From Pseudomonadales bacterium (GTDB taxonomy: Bacteria > Pseudomonadota > Gammaproteobacteria > Pseudomonadales > Azotimanducaceae): a stretch of 64,000 bases of DNA. The position numbers and the translations under genes were made by a program. The stretch spans positions 310,001 to 374,000 of the forward strand of contig JANQPF010000005.1 in assembly GCA_028285415.1 (NCBI GenBank), in the 5' to 3' direction. Shown here one piece after another: positions 17,572 through 25,885 of this stretch. Positions within the stretch are counted from its first letter, which is position 1, and the number at the start of each line of letters is the position of its first letter. The notes beneath the pieces are model-generated. The model was not told where the DNA came from. It was given only the letters and a program-made list of their open reading frames with translations, and made no database searches.

Positions 17572-18579
17572 ATGAAAGTCGATGCCGGCATAGGCCATCA
17601 GCTCAACAAAATTCCAGAGACCGTCAAAGCGATGGAGGCCGCGGGTTACGACGGCGTGCGCACGGCGGAGATGAACCACGATCCGTTCTTCCCGTTGCTG
17701 CTGGCCGCGGAGCACTCTGAGCGGCTCGAGCTCGCGACGTCCATTGCCGTTGCGTTTGCCCGCAGTCCGATGAACCTGGCGAACATTGGTCACGACTTGA
17801 ACGCCTACTCCAAAGGCCGATTTACTCTGGGTCTCGGCTCGCAGATCAAACCCCACATCACCAAACGCTTCAGCATGCAGTGGGGTGCTCCGGCCGCGCA
17901 GATGCGGGAGCTGGTGCTCGCGATGCGCGCCATCTGGGCGAACTGGTATGACGGTGAGCCGCTCGAGTATGTCGGCAAGTATTACCGCCACACCCTCATG
18001 ACCCCGGCCTTTACGCCGGAGGACACGGAACACGGCGCGCCACGGGTCATACTCGCAGCCGTAGGTCCGAAGATGACGGAGGTGGCGGGCGAAGTGGCAG
18101 ATGGGATGATCATCCACCCCTTCAGCACCGTCCCCTACATTGAGAGCGTCACGATACCGGCCATCGAGAAGGGGCTCGCCGCGGCGGGCAAAACGCGGGA
18201 TGGTTTCGAGCTCTCCTATTCCTGTTTTGTGATTACCGGCCGTGATGAAGCGGAGTTTGCGGCGAGTAAGAAAGCGGCGCAGGAACGCATCGCCTTCTAC
18301 GGTTCCACGCCCGCCTACAAAGGGGTGCTCGAATCGATCGGCTGCGGTGAGCTGCAGGGTGAGCTCAACTCGATGTCGAAACAGGGCCGCTGGAAAGAAA
18401 TGGGTACCCTCATTACGGATGACATGCTCCAGGAGTTTGGCGTCATGGGCGAACCCCACGAGATTGCGCCACAGATGCTCACGCGTTATGGTAGTTTTGT
18501 TGACAGAACGTCGGCGTCGTTTCCGGTAGCCGATGCGGAAGAAAGGGGCAAAATCATTCAGGCGCTACGCGCTGGTTAA
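17572..18579 (+). CDS. LLM-class F420-dependent oxidoreductase (TIGR03617-like), copy 2
   Basis: A 335-aa paralogue of the preceding gene, sharing long identical blocks such as NIGHDLNA, GLGSQIKPHITKRFSM, LAMRAIWA and KVDAG/KVDGG starts. It differs at scattered sites (Cys in SYSCFVITG, IIHPFSTVPYI), so it has probably diverged in substrate. A strong ribosome site, AAGGAGGGAGG, precedes ATG 17572. The 39-bp gap suggests one transcript with copy 1. Confidence 0.87.
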   Translation: MKVDAGIGHQLNKIPETVKAMEAAGYDGVRTAEMNHDPFFPLLLAAEHSERLELATSIAVAFARSPMNLANIGHDLNAYSKGRFTLGLGSQIKPHITKRFSMQWGAPAAQMRELVLAMRAIWANWYDGEPLEYVGKYYRHTLMTPAFTPEDTEHGAPRVILAAVGPKMTEVAGEVADGMIIHPFSTVPYIESVTIPAIEKGLAAAGKTRDGFELSYSCFVITGRDEAEFAASKKAAQERIAFYGSTPAYKGVLESIGCGELQGELNSMSKQGRWKEMGTLITDDMLQEFGVMGEPHEIAPQMLTRYGSFVDRTSASFPVADAEERGKIIQALRAG

Positions 18580-18896
18580 CAGTTTTTGCGGTTAGAGGGC
18601 GAATTTTTATATCGTTTCGTTATAAAAATCTGGAATTTGCAATAATTCCCCGCAGTGTTTCCGTCTGTGTCGAGTTGTGTAGGTAAGTAACGACTAACTT
18701 AAAAGCCGGTTACATCCAGAAACGGAGTTTTTGCGAACCAGCCACTAAAATTAGGTTCATAGTGTGATGCGACGCAAGTAGAATACGCGTCCGTTTTCCG
18801 CCGGCACAGCGAAAGGGTGCTCACACAATGTGTGAGACGTCGCGAACCCGGCCACTGCTACTTTCGGTAACACATCTCCGAAAGGCTGAGAAGGAA
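18580..18896. other. 317-bp intergenic region with three dyads
   Basis: There is no gene here that I can support. It holds an AT-rich inverted repeat ATTTTTATA/TATAAAAAT (18603-18629, 9-nt loop), then GGAATT-N6-AATTCC (18631-18648), and a perfect 17-bp palindrome at 18820-18836. The first two lack a GC stem and are not ordinary terminators. The region probably contains the promoter of the transglycosylase gene. Confidence 0.6.
18820..18836. promoter_or_regulatory. Perfect palindrome CTCACACAATGTGTGAG
   Basis: Eight-base arms CTCACACA and TGTGTGAG around a single A, 66 bases before the likely start of the transglycosylase gene. It looks like an operator. It does not match the CRP pattern TGTGA-N6-TCACA. 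Confidence 0.4.
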
Positions 18897-18902
18897 ATGC
18901 TG

Positions 18903-19616
18903 ATGGCCAGCGAGTTGCAGGGTCAACCAGATGAGCGTTCGACGCGTTCCCGGATTGGGGACCGATGGACGTCCGGTCTGGAAACCCTCAGCCAGACACA
19001 ACTGATGCAGCGCATGCGGCACCTGCCCAGAGTGGCGGTGGCGACGAGCGCCGTGTTTACCGTGCTGGTTGTTGGCCTCATGACGCTGAGCTTTGCGCTC
19101 GCCAACGTCGTTGCCCATCAGGGCTATGAAACGGTTGCGATGGCGAAGCCGGCGGCAACGTCCCGCCTCATCCGCCAGACCGAAGTCGTTCAGTTCGGAA
19201 ACCGCGTCAGTAACGCGTTTGGTATCAACAACAACGTCGCAACCGAATTTGCCGATTGGATTCTCGAAGCGTCCGAGCGGCAGCAGCTCTCACCGGAACT
19301 CCTGGCGAGCCTGGTCGTTACGGAAAGCTCATTTCGCAAATCCGTCCGTTCCAACGTCGGTGCGGTTGGTCCCGCACAGGTCCGCCCTGACTACTGGGGT
19401 GATTTCTGCGGTGCATCAGACCTCCTGGATCCCGAGCAGAACGTCTACTGTGGCGCTCAGGTGTTGTCCCATTTGATGGAACGTTGTGACGGTGACAAGG
19501 CTTGTGCGCTCGCAGCCTACAACGTCGGTCCATACGCGACTCGCGAAAACGCGGCGAAACGCTACGTCAAGAAGATCGACCGCTACCTCTCCAGCTTCGA
19601 AAACCAGCAGCTCTAA
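18903..19616 (+). CDS. Membrane-anchored lytic transglycosylase (SLT domain)
   Basis: About 237 aa. One transmembrane helix near residues 40-65 (VFTVLVVGLMTLSFALANVV) places the C-terminal domain in the periplasm. The catalytic domain has LLASLVVTESSFRKS, where the Glu is the family's acid, then VGAVGPAQVRPDYWG, DPEQNVYCGAQVLSHLM and ALAAYNVGP. These are the standard motifs of soluble-lytic-transglycosylase domains that cut peptidoglycan. AAGGA seven bases before ATG 18903 favours this start. ATG 18897 and the frame back to 18828 are alternatives. The paired Cys around CGASD and CDGDKAC may form disulfides. Confidence 0.88.
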   Translation: MASELQGQPDERSTRSRIGDRWTSGLETLSQTQLMQRMRHLPRVAVATSAVFTVLVVGLMTLSFALANVVAHQGYETVAMAKPAATSRLIRQTEVVQFGNRVSNAFGINNNVATEFADWILEASERQQLSPELLASLVVTESSFRKSVRSNVGAVGPAQVRPDYWGDFCGASDLLDPEQNVYCGAQVLSHLMERCDGDKACALAAYNVGPYATRENAAKRYVKKIDRYLSSFENQQL

Positions 19617-19712
19617 TCTCGCCGATCCTGTCAGACCAGGCAGCGACCGCTTTGCCCGGTAATTACGCTATTGCGTAGAATGGCAGCTTGATCGAGGAGA
19701 GAGGGTTGACCC

Positions 19713-20075
19713 ATGTTGAGACGTTTTATCCCGTGGTTGGTGCTGCTCGCCGCAGGTGTTGCTCAGGCAGCTGAGCAGGTACCCGCGTTCATGAAGCCGG
19801 AAGTGCTCGAAGCTGCGGCCGCAATTCAGCTGACCGAAGCGCAGACGCCACAGTTCCGTACCGCCGTGGGCAGCTTTGTCGATGAGCGCATGAAGGCAAT
19901 CAACAAGCTCATGCGGCGGAACAATCAGACGGGCCTACAGCGCAAGATCAAAAGTAGAACCAATTCGCTTCTGAAGCAGATGGACAAAGACATGGCTGTT
20001 TTTCTCACGGAAGAGCAGATGCCGGCCTACGAAAACTACCGCGACAAGCTGAAAGCCAACCTCTGGGGAATGTAA
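19713..20075 (+). CDS. Small secreted protein of unknown function
   Basis: A 120-aa protein with a clear signal peptide (FIPWLVLLAAGVAQA, cut likely after AQA). The mature part is helical and basic, with KAINKLMRRNNQTGLQRKIKSR and EEQMPAYENYRDKLKANL. The arrangement recalls small periplasmic helical proteins, but I do not recognise a family. It starts after GAGGAGAGAGGG. Its stop overlaps the next start by one base (TAATG), so it is probably coupled to the LLM gene. Confidence 0.7.
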   Translation: MLRRFIPWLVLLAAGVAQAAEQVPAFMKPEVLEAAAAIQLTEAQTPQFRTAVGSFVDERMKAINKLMRRNNQTGLQRKIKSRTNSLLKQMDKDMAVFLTEEQMPAYENYRDKLKANLWGM

Positions 20076-20947
20076 TGCCACAATTTGGACTGCTCATCTT
20101 CGCCACGGACTACGCGGTGGATCCGCAGGTACTTGCCCGAGAGGCTGAGGCGCACGGCTTCGAGTCGCTCTTTTTCCCCGAGCACACCCACATACCGGCA
20201 AGCCGTCTTTCCCCATGGCCGGGTGGCGCTGACCTGCCGCAGGAGTACTGGCATACCCACGATCCGTTCGTTTCGTTGTCCATGGCCGCCGCCGCGACAA
20301 CCAACCTGAAGGTGGGGACCGGCATTGCGCTCGTGACCGAACGCGATCCGATTCTCATGGCCAAGCAGGCTGCGACGCTCGACTATCTTTCCGGCGGCCG
20401 CCTGCTGCTGGGCGTCGGCGCCGGCTGGAACGCTGAGGAGATGGCAAACCACGGGGTGAGCTACGACACGCGCTGGAAGGTGCTGCGCGAACGTATTCTG
20501 GCAATGCGCGCCATCTGGACCGAAGAAGAAGCAGAATTCCACGGCGACCACGTCGACTTCGACAAGCTCTGGTCATACCCCAAGCCTCATCAGGCCGGGG
20601 GGCCGCCGATTCTCCTGGGTGCGTCTTCCAGATATGTCTACAAGCGCATTGCTGAGTACGGCGACGGCTGGTTTCCTATTTATCAGGATGCGCTCCGCGC
20701 GGATGCGAGTGGTGCTGTGGATTACGCGGACGGTATCGCGAGAACCCGAGAGGCCTGGGCGGAAGCGGGACGCGCGGGTGAGCCGGATTTCAGTATCTTT
20801 GGCGTCGGTCCCGATCCGGCCGCCGTAGAACGCTGCCTGGAGGCCGGCTTCAACCGGGTGATCTTCGGCCTGCCGCCCGCGGACGCCGATACCGTGCTGC
20901 CGATGGTGGAGAACTACGCAGCGCTCGCGCATCCTTTCAACGGATGA
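20075..20947 (+). CDS. LLM-class F420-dependent oxidoreductase (TIGR03619-like)
   Basis: A 290-aa luciferase-like enzyme. FESLFFPEHTHIPASR, TGIALVTERDPILMAKQAATLD, SGGRLLLGVGAGWNAEEM and RYVYKRIAEYGDGWFPI fit the TIGR03619 subgroup. It is the fifth LLM gene in about 15 kb and belongs to yet another subgroup, so this is not simply local duplication. It overlaps the small secreted-protein gene by one base upstream and the cysteine-cluster gene by four bases downstream (ATGA). That makes a three-gene translationally coupled set. Confidence 0.86.
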   Translation: MPQFGLLIFATDYAVDPQVLAREAEAHGFESLFFPEHTHIPASRLSPWPGGADLPQEYWHTHDPFVSLSMAAAATTNLKVGTGIALVTERDPILMAKQAATLDYLSGGRLLLGVGAGWNAEEMANHGVSYDTRWKVLRERILAMRAIWTEEEAEFHGDHVDFDKLWSYPKPHQAGGPPILLGASSRYVYKRIAEYGDGWFPIYQDALRADASGAVDYADGIARTREAWAEAGRAGEPDFSIFGVGPDPAAVERCLEAGFNRVIFGLPPADADTVLPMVENYAALAHPFNG

Positions 20948-21195
20948 TGCAATGTCGTGCGGGTTGCGGCGCCTGCTGCATCGCGCCGTCAATCTCTTCC
21001 GCAATGCCGGGTCTGCCGCAAGGCAAACCCGCCGGGATTCCCTGTCCTCACCTCGACGACAGAATGGCGTGCGGTTTGTGGGGTGACCCGCGCCGTCCGG
21101 CCGTGTGCGCCGAGTTTCGGCCCGAACCCTCGATTTGCGGGAATTCGCGGGAAGAAGCGCTCAGCATCCTCTTGTCAATTGAGGAGGGCACGTAG
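20944..21195 (+). CDS. YkgJ-family cysteine-cluster protein
   Basis: An 83-aa protein. CRAGCGACC at the start, a central PCPHLDDRMACGLW, and later single Cys residues (VCAEF, SICG) form the eight-Cys pattern of the YkgJ family, thought to bind zinc or an iron-sulfur cluster. Function is unknown in general. It is coupled to the LLM gene by an ATGA overlap. Its 3' end overlaps the convergent HAD gene by 21 bases. Confidence 0.8.
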   Translation: MMQCRAGCGACCIAPSISSAMPGLPQGKPAGIPCPHLDDRMACGLWGDPRRPAVCAEFRPEPSICGNSREEALSILLSIEEGT

Positions 21196-21777
21196 CTCTC
21201 GAACCACCGCGTCCTCGTCTTTCACATGACGGGCATCGAGTCCACAGCGCAGGGCGCCGTCGACGTTCTCCCTGGTATCGTCCAGAAAAACCGTCTGTGC
21301 GGGTGTCGACGCCATTTCCCGACAGACGTGCTCGAAGGCCGGCGGGTCGGGTTTGCGCAGGCCAATTTCCGATGACGCGAAGATGGTCTCGAACGCGCTG
21401 AGCTCTTCTGCAAAACGTGCGCGCCAGAACGTGACGTGAGTGTCGTTGGTGTTGGAAAATCCGTACAGCGCGTACCGTTCCGCCAGAGCAGGCAGCAGCT
21501 CGATGACGCCGTGAAAGGGTTGTGTCCAGATGTCGTTCCAGCCGGCGCGCCACTCATGCTCCGGCATGTCCACCTGAAAACGCTTGCCCAACGCCCGGGT
21601 ATAGGTTGGAAAATCAATGTGGCCGGTTTCATGCTCGCGGTAGGCCTGGTCGATAGCCCATCCGTCGTAGAAGATTTGCTCATCGACGTTCACCGCATCG
21701 GCCCAATAGCGGAAGACGCGCCGGAAATCGACGCCCAGGACGACGTTGCCGAGATCGAGGAGTAGCGCGCGTTTCAT
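21175..21777 (-). CDS. HAD-superfamily hydrolase (HAD-IA)
   Basis: A 200-aa haloacid-dehalogenase-fold phosphatase. Motif I is LLLDLGNVVLG (Asp nucleophile with the D-x-G-N variant common in this subgroup). GFSNTND supplies the motif II Ser/Thr, GLRKPDPPAF the motif III Lys, and TVFLDDTRENVDGA the motif IV Asp pair. The cap is the helical C1 type between motifs I and II. The substrate is probably a small phosphate ester. Its start overlaps the end of the ASCH protein gene (ATGA), suggesting an operon. Confidence 0.88.
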   Translation of the reverse strand: MKRALLLDLGNVVLGVDFRRVFRYWADAVNVDEQIFYDGWAIDQAYREHETGHIDFPTYTRALGKRFQVDMPEHEWRAGWNDIWTQPFHGVIELLPALAERYALYGFSNTNDTHVTFWRARFAEELSAFETIFASSEIGLRKPDPPAFEHVCREMASTPAQTVFLDDTRENVDGALRCGLDARHVKDEDAVVRELRALLN

Positions 21778-22346
21778 GACATCTCCTTTTCGAGCAGCTG
21801 CCTGCCGCGGGTGCTCAGGCGGTAGCCGGTCTCCAGGCTCTCGGTGAGCCCGAGCGCCTTGAGCTTGCGGACGTTGCGTTTGAAGGTGGCCAGGTCCTGA
21901 TTCACGTTCGGCGCAAGATCTCCAGCCCGCGTACCCGGGTTTTCGGCAATGAGCTCGAGCGTTGCCCGGGTCCAGCTGGCTCGCGTGTCCATACGCTGCA
22001 ATCTGGCCATGATGTCCGCGAGATCGTCGTTGTCTGCCTCACCGGTGTCCGGTTGTTTGACGGGATCTTTGCCCAGATAGCGGAAGACGACCACATAAAC
22101 CGAAGCTGTTGCAGGGACCTTGAGCCGGGCTGCTGCCGCATCAGGGGAGGGGTAGCCGGCGCAGGCCAGCGTTTCGGCCTCCACCGACTCGAGCGGCGTT
22201 TCGTGAATCTCAGTGACCTCGATCGCGCCGTAAGGGGGAATGTTGTACTGGCCGCCGACCTTTGCCTGACATCGCTTCCATGAGCGCAGCGTTGCCGTCA
22301 TTGCACCGCTCACGATGCGCTTTTTGTCGTCCTTCTTGAACAGCAT
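21774..22346 (-). CDS. ASCH-like domain protein with C-terminal winged-helix domain
   Basis: A 190-aa protein. Residues 8-95 look like an ASCH/PUA-like fold: KRIVSGAMTATLRSW, then KVGGQYNIPPYGAIEVTEI, the usual G-x-T-x-T-x-R-x-W and beta-barrel pattern of proteins that bind modified RNA or nucleosides. Residues 120-190 are predicted helical with DLATFKRNVRKLKALGLTES and YRLSTRGRQLLE, a winged-helix shape. The fusion suggests a regulator that senses a nucleoside or RNA. It is coupled to the HAD hydrolase by a four-base overlap. Function unproven. Confidence 0.65.
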   Translation of the reverse strand: MLFKKDDKKRIVSGAMTATLRSWKRCQAKVGGQYNIPPYGAIEVTEIHETPLESVEAETLACAGYPSPDAAAARLKVPATASVYVVVFRYLGKDPVKQPDTGEADNDDLADIMARLQRMDTRASWTRATLELIAENPGTRAGDLAPNVNQDLATFKRNVRKLKALGLTESLETGYRLSTRGRQLLEKEMS

Positions 22347-22390
22347 CCGTTCAGGTCCAGTTCAGTTGCGCGGCCCACAATAGAGCCCAT

Positions 22391-22496
22391 GATGAGTCAT
22401 CGCATATGAGTTGTCGCGTCGCTCATCCGGTTCGCTACAGCAATTTTCGCTCCCTCGCGGGAATCGCTCCCTCCCGTCCCCTGCTGTGGCGAACCG
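22391..22496. repeat. Composite palindromic element (REP/BIME-like)
   Basis: Two adjacent dyads fill most of the 166-bp gap 22347-22512. The second is strong: CGGTTCGCTACAGCA (22428-22442) pairs with TGCTGTGGCGAACCG (22482-22496), 15 positions with one G-T pair. Its 39-nt loop repeats TCGCTCCCTC twice. A T-rich run (TTCTTTTTCTC) follows on the plus strand. The first dyad is weaker: GATGAG (22391-22396) with CTCATC (22422-22427). It may be a dispersed repeat or a transcription barrier. Confidence 0.55.
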
Positions 22497-22512
22497 TTCT
22501 TTTTCTCGCCCT

Positions 22513-24318
22513 CTAGAATCCTGCGGAACCGTTGTTGAGCTGCTCCACATAGCCGTCGTCGAGCAGGGTGTAGGCGCTGTCCCCGTGCTTCATGACGTAG
22601 ACCGGATCGCTGTATTTGCCGATGTGATAAGACTGCTCGCGTAGATCACCCTTCACCATCTTGAAGGTGCCGGTCACGTCGATGTCAGATTGGATCCTCA
22701 CGAAAACGGGCACTGCGTAACCGGGCAGCTCGTGATTTACGTAGGCGGCAAAACCTTCGACATCGAACTCGGTGACGTCCTCATTGAGGATGATTGCAGC
22801 CATGCCTGCACGACCGTCAGTCCCGGGAATCTCAACGCCGTAGACGTTACAGAACTTGATCTGCTCGAAACCGTTGATGATCTCTCCCACTTCGTTGGTG
22901 CTGACGTTCTCCGATTTCCAGCGGAACGTGTCACCGATGCGGTCAACGAACTGGTAATGGTCGTAGCCGAGGGTAAACCCAACGTCCACCGTGCGCATGA
23001 GATCGCCGGAATTGAACCAGGCGTCACCCGTCTCCAGCGCGTCCCGGATGATCTTCTTCTCGGTCGCCTCTGCATCGGTATAGCCTTCGAAAACCGTTTC
23101 TTCGGTGATCTTGCCGAGCAGCAGCCCCGGCTCACCCGGCTGGACTTCGATACACCGGCCTTCATTGTCCCGCACGATTTCATCGTTGTGGATGTCGTAC
23201 TTCACGAGTGAGATCGGCATGGAGGTCATGCCGACGGTGCAGTCTTTGTTCATGAGGTTGGCAAACGAAACGTTACCCTCACTCGAGCCGTAGAATTCGG
23301 CGATGCGCTTTATGCCGTAGCGGTTCTTGAAATCCATCCATACGTCAGGGCGCAGGCCGTTGCCCATCATCGAACGTATGGGATTCTTGTGATCATCGGC
23401 CTGGCGTTCGGTGTTGTTCAGATAGCGGCAGAGCTCGCCGATGTAGATCAGGCAGGTGCAGTTGTAGTCGCGGACCTCGCGTAAGAAGTTGCTGGCGGAA
23501 AACTTGCGGCGCACGAACATGCTGGCCCCGGACAGAAAGGCTGAGCCCGCGCCAATCAGGAGGCCTGTGCCGTGGTAAAGCGGCAAACACAGATACAGCC
23601 GGTCCTTCTCCGTACACTTGAGCCCGGCCGCCGCGGACAGGCCGGCGCTGGCGAGATAGCGCCTGTTCGAGAGGACTGCAGCCTTCGGCAGGCCGGTGGT
23701 GCCGGACGTAAAAATGTAAAGCGCCACCTCACCGAGGGTGGTGACCTTGGAATCTTCCAGATTGCCGGTGTCCGCATCCGCGCTCAGCGCGCTGAAGTCT
23801 TTGGCCCAGTTGGAGGCCGGTGACGTCGCGTCCGGGACAATGAAAAAGTCGTCGCCCTCATCGAGTCCCAGATCACCTTTGACCTCGGCCAGGGCGTCAG
23901 CAACTTCGCCGCCAAAAATACACTTCTTGGATTCGGTGACGGTGATGCAGTGCGTCAGCGGCCGGCCCTGGAGATTGGTGTTGATGAGCGCGGCGGTTGC
24001 GCCAAGCTTGTTGAGACCAACAATCAGCGCGAGAAACTCGATGCGGTTTTCCATGATGACGCTGACCGTGTCACCGCGGTTTACCCCTTCGGCTTTCAAG
24101 GTGTGCGCATACTGGTTGGCCAGTGCGTTGAACTCACCCCAAGTGAGCTCCTGGCCCTCAAACACAATGGCGCTGCGTTCGCCGAAGCGGGCGGCTTTGT
24201 CTTCAACCTGTGCCGCAATAGAGTCGACCGTATCGAGCGGCCGCGGCACCATGCCTTTCTTCAGTTTCAAGAGTGTGGGCACCTGCACGAGCGTGGAGGC
24301 GATATCGACGATACCCAT
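22513..24318 (-). CDS. Long-chain acyl-CoA synthetase (fatty-acid transporter type)
   Basis: A 601-aa adenylate-forming enzyme that would activate fatty acids with ATP and CoA. The AMP-binding P-loop is YIFTSGTTGLPKAAVLS. EFYGSSEGN, the motif GDAWFNSGDLMRTVDVGF and YHFVDR-like YQFVDRIGDTFRWKSENVS follow. The pattern EFYGSSEG...DTFRWKGENV is typical of the FadD6/FATP (very long-chain) branch rather than E. coli FadD. An N-terminal hydrophobic stretch is weak. A clear GAGGGGAACTC precedes ATG 24318. It stands alone on this strand. Confidence 0.9.
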   Translation of the reverse strand: MGIVDIASTLVQVPTLLKLKKGMVPRPLDTVDSIAAQVEDKAARFGERSAIVFEGQELTWGEFNALANQYAHTLKAEGVNRGDTVSVIMENRIEFLALIVGLNKLGATAALINTNLQGRPLTHCITVTESKKCIFGGEVADALAEVKGDLGLDEGDDFFIVPDATSPASNWAKDFSALSADADTGNLEDSKVTTLGEVALYIFTSGTTGLPKAAVLSNRRYLASAGLSAAAGLKCTEKDRLYLCLPLYHGTGLLIGAGSAFLSGASMFVRRKFSASNFLREVRDYNCTCLIYIGELCRYLNNTERQADDHKNPIRSMMGNGLRPDVWMDFKNRYGIKRIAEFYGSSEGNVSFANLMNKDCTVGMTSMPISLVKYDIHNDEIVRDNEGRCIEVQPGEPGLLLGKITEETVFEGYTDAEATEKKIIRDALETGDAWFNSGDLMRTVDVGFTLGYDHYQFVDRIGDTFRWKSENVSTNEVGEIINGFEQIKFCNVYGVEIPGTDGRAGMAAIILNEDVTEFDVEGFAAYVNHELPGYAVPVFVRIQSDIDVTGTFKMVKGDLREQSYHIGKYSDPVYVMKHGDSAYTLLDDGYVEQLNNGSAGF

Positions 24319-24503
24319 GAGTTCCCCTCGTTATTCTTCTGTGTAGCCTGATATCGCGAACCTTACCCAACCCTTCCCGGGCTGACCAGCAGATCGTGTC
24401 TGACGCACGCTCAGGCTCAGGCGAGCACTTTTGCAGGTGCGAGACCGGCCGCTTGGGTAAAATGTCCGCGCAAGTCTGAATTCTTCGGGGAGCTTTCCGG
24501 GTC

Positions 24504-25847
24504 ATGCGTGACGACAACGCCGACCGCCTGGCATTTGCCTGCGTGGCGGGCGCGACACTGCTGTATCTGGCTGCGGACCTGGCGTCCCGAACGATGGGGC
24601 TCGACGGCGTCGTCTACGCCGGTATTGCCAGACACCTGAGTGAGGGACTCGGCAGCTTCTGGTTCCCGCCGCACTTCGATGCGTCGGCGTTGTCCTTTCA
24701 CGACCACCCACCGCTCGGGGTGTGGCTCCAGAGCCAGTGGTTTGCGCTCTTCGGCAGCGCTTTCTGGGTGGAGCGACTTTACTGCGTTGCGCTTTTGCTG
24801 GTGTTGCTCCTCCTCGTAGCGAAGGTATACCGGAGCGCCGGTGGAACCGGCGCCTGGTGGCCGCTTCTGTTTCTACTGCCGATCCCGGTGGTCACTCGCG
24901 CCATCAAAGACAATCTGCTCGAAACGTTGGTTGCGATTGTCGCGCTGGCCGCGGTCTGGATGGCCTGGCAGGGGCGGAATCGGGGTGGCTGGCACCGTTG
25001 CTGGGACGTGGGGGTGGGTTTCTTGTGCCTGGCCGGTGCGTTGATCAAAGGACCAGCGGCGGTTTTTCCCCTTGTTGCGCCGGGAGTGGTCGCGCTGGTC
25101 GTCGACCGCAGTCTCAGCCAGGCGCTGATCCGCTCGCTCACGGCGGGATTTGCGTTCCTTTTGCCGTTCGTACTGCTCCTCACTTACCCGCCGGTCCTCG
25201 AGAGCCTTTCCAGGTATCTGGACGTGCAGCTGCTGGCAAGCCTGGTAGGGGAGCGTCCGGCAGATCACGACCGGTTCTACCTGCTCGGGCAGATGGCCGT
25301 GCAGCTGGGTGTCTTGCTGCTGGTGCTGCTTGCGGCAATGGCCTTCAACCCCGGGCGCATGCGTTTCTCACGGGAGTCGCTGACGCTCTTTGTCATCGGG
25401 CTGGCGGGCATGCTGCCGCTCCTGATCAGCCCGCGACAGTATCGCCACTATCTCATGCCGGCCATGCCGTTTTTTGCGCTGGCAGCGTCACTGCTGATCA
25501 CGCCACCCGCACTCACCCGGGCGCGCCGCCTATTGCCATGGCTGGCCGCGGTTCTGGCGGTTGCGGTCCTTGCGCGCGGAATCTGGTGGTTCGGCGCGCC
25601 GGGCAAAGACCGGGACTTGTTGGCGGATGCAGCAAAGATTGCCAGTGTGGCCGAGGTGCGCGGCGCAGAGTCTGTCAGCTTCTGTCAGACCGCGGATCAG
25701 CTGCGGCTCTACCTGTGGCGCTACCACAGCATCCGTTCCTCGCGACAACAGACGCCCGGGCTCCATGTTTGCGCAACGGCTGAGGGCGCGGAGAAGACCG
25801 CGGAGCTTTCCGAAGCGCGTGTCCTGTGGTGGCGTGAGGAAGCATAG
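24504..25847 (+). CDS. Glycosyltransferase family 39-like (ArnT/PMT) membrane protein
   Basis: A 447-aa GT-C type enzyme with about 10-12 transmembrane helices. The first loop has LDGVVYAGIARHLSEG with its catalytic Asp, then FHDHPPLGVWLQSQWFALFG. These are the ArnT/RgtA-type motifs. It would transfer a sugar from a polyprenyl-phosphate donor to a lipid or protein on the periplasmic face. The C-terminal 70 residues form a small soluble domain. No lipid A genes are adjacent, so the acceptor is open. Confidence 0.85.
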   Translation: MRDDNADRLAFACVAGATLLYLAADLASRTMGLDGVVYAGIARHLSEGLGSFWFPPHFDASALSFHDHPPLGVWLQSQWFALFGSAFWVERLYCVALLLVLLLLVAKVYRSAGGTGAWWPLLFLLPIPVVTRAIKDNLLETLVAIVALAAVWMAWQGRNRGGWHRCWDVGVGFLCLAGALIKGPAAVFPLVAPGVVALVVDRSLSQALIRSLTAGFAFLLPFVLLLTYPPVLESLSRYLDVQLLASLVGERPADHDRFYLLGQMAVQLGVLLLVLLAAMAFNPGRMRFSRESLTLFVIGLAGMLPLLISPRQYRHYLMPAMPFFALAASLLITPPALTRARRLLPWLAAVLAVAVLARGIWWFGAPGKDRDLLADAAKIASVAEVRGAESVSFCQTADQLRLYLWRYHSIRSSRQQTPGLHVCATAEGAEKTAELSEARVLWWREEA

Positions 25848-25885
25848 CCGGTTACATTCACCGGTCAGTCGCAGGGGAGAGAGAC

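Noticed and set aside
15802-18459. 885-codon minus-strand frame opposite the phosphatase and LLM genes
   Set aside because: It runs antisense across three well-supported genes with clear family motifs. It is His/Arg-rich, as expected for a shadow of GC-rich codons.
18762-18836. CRP/cAMP site near the transglycosylase gene
   Set aside because: The palindrome CTCACACAATGTGTGAG does not have the TGTGA-N6-TCACA layout.
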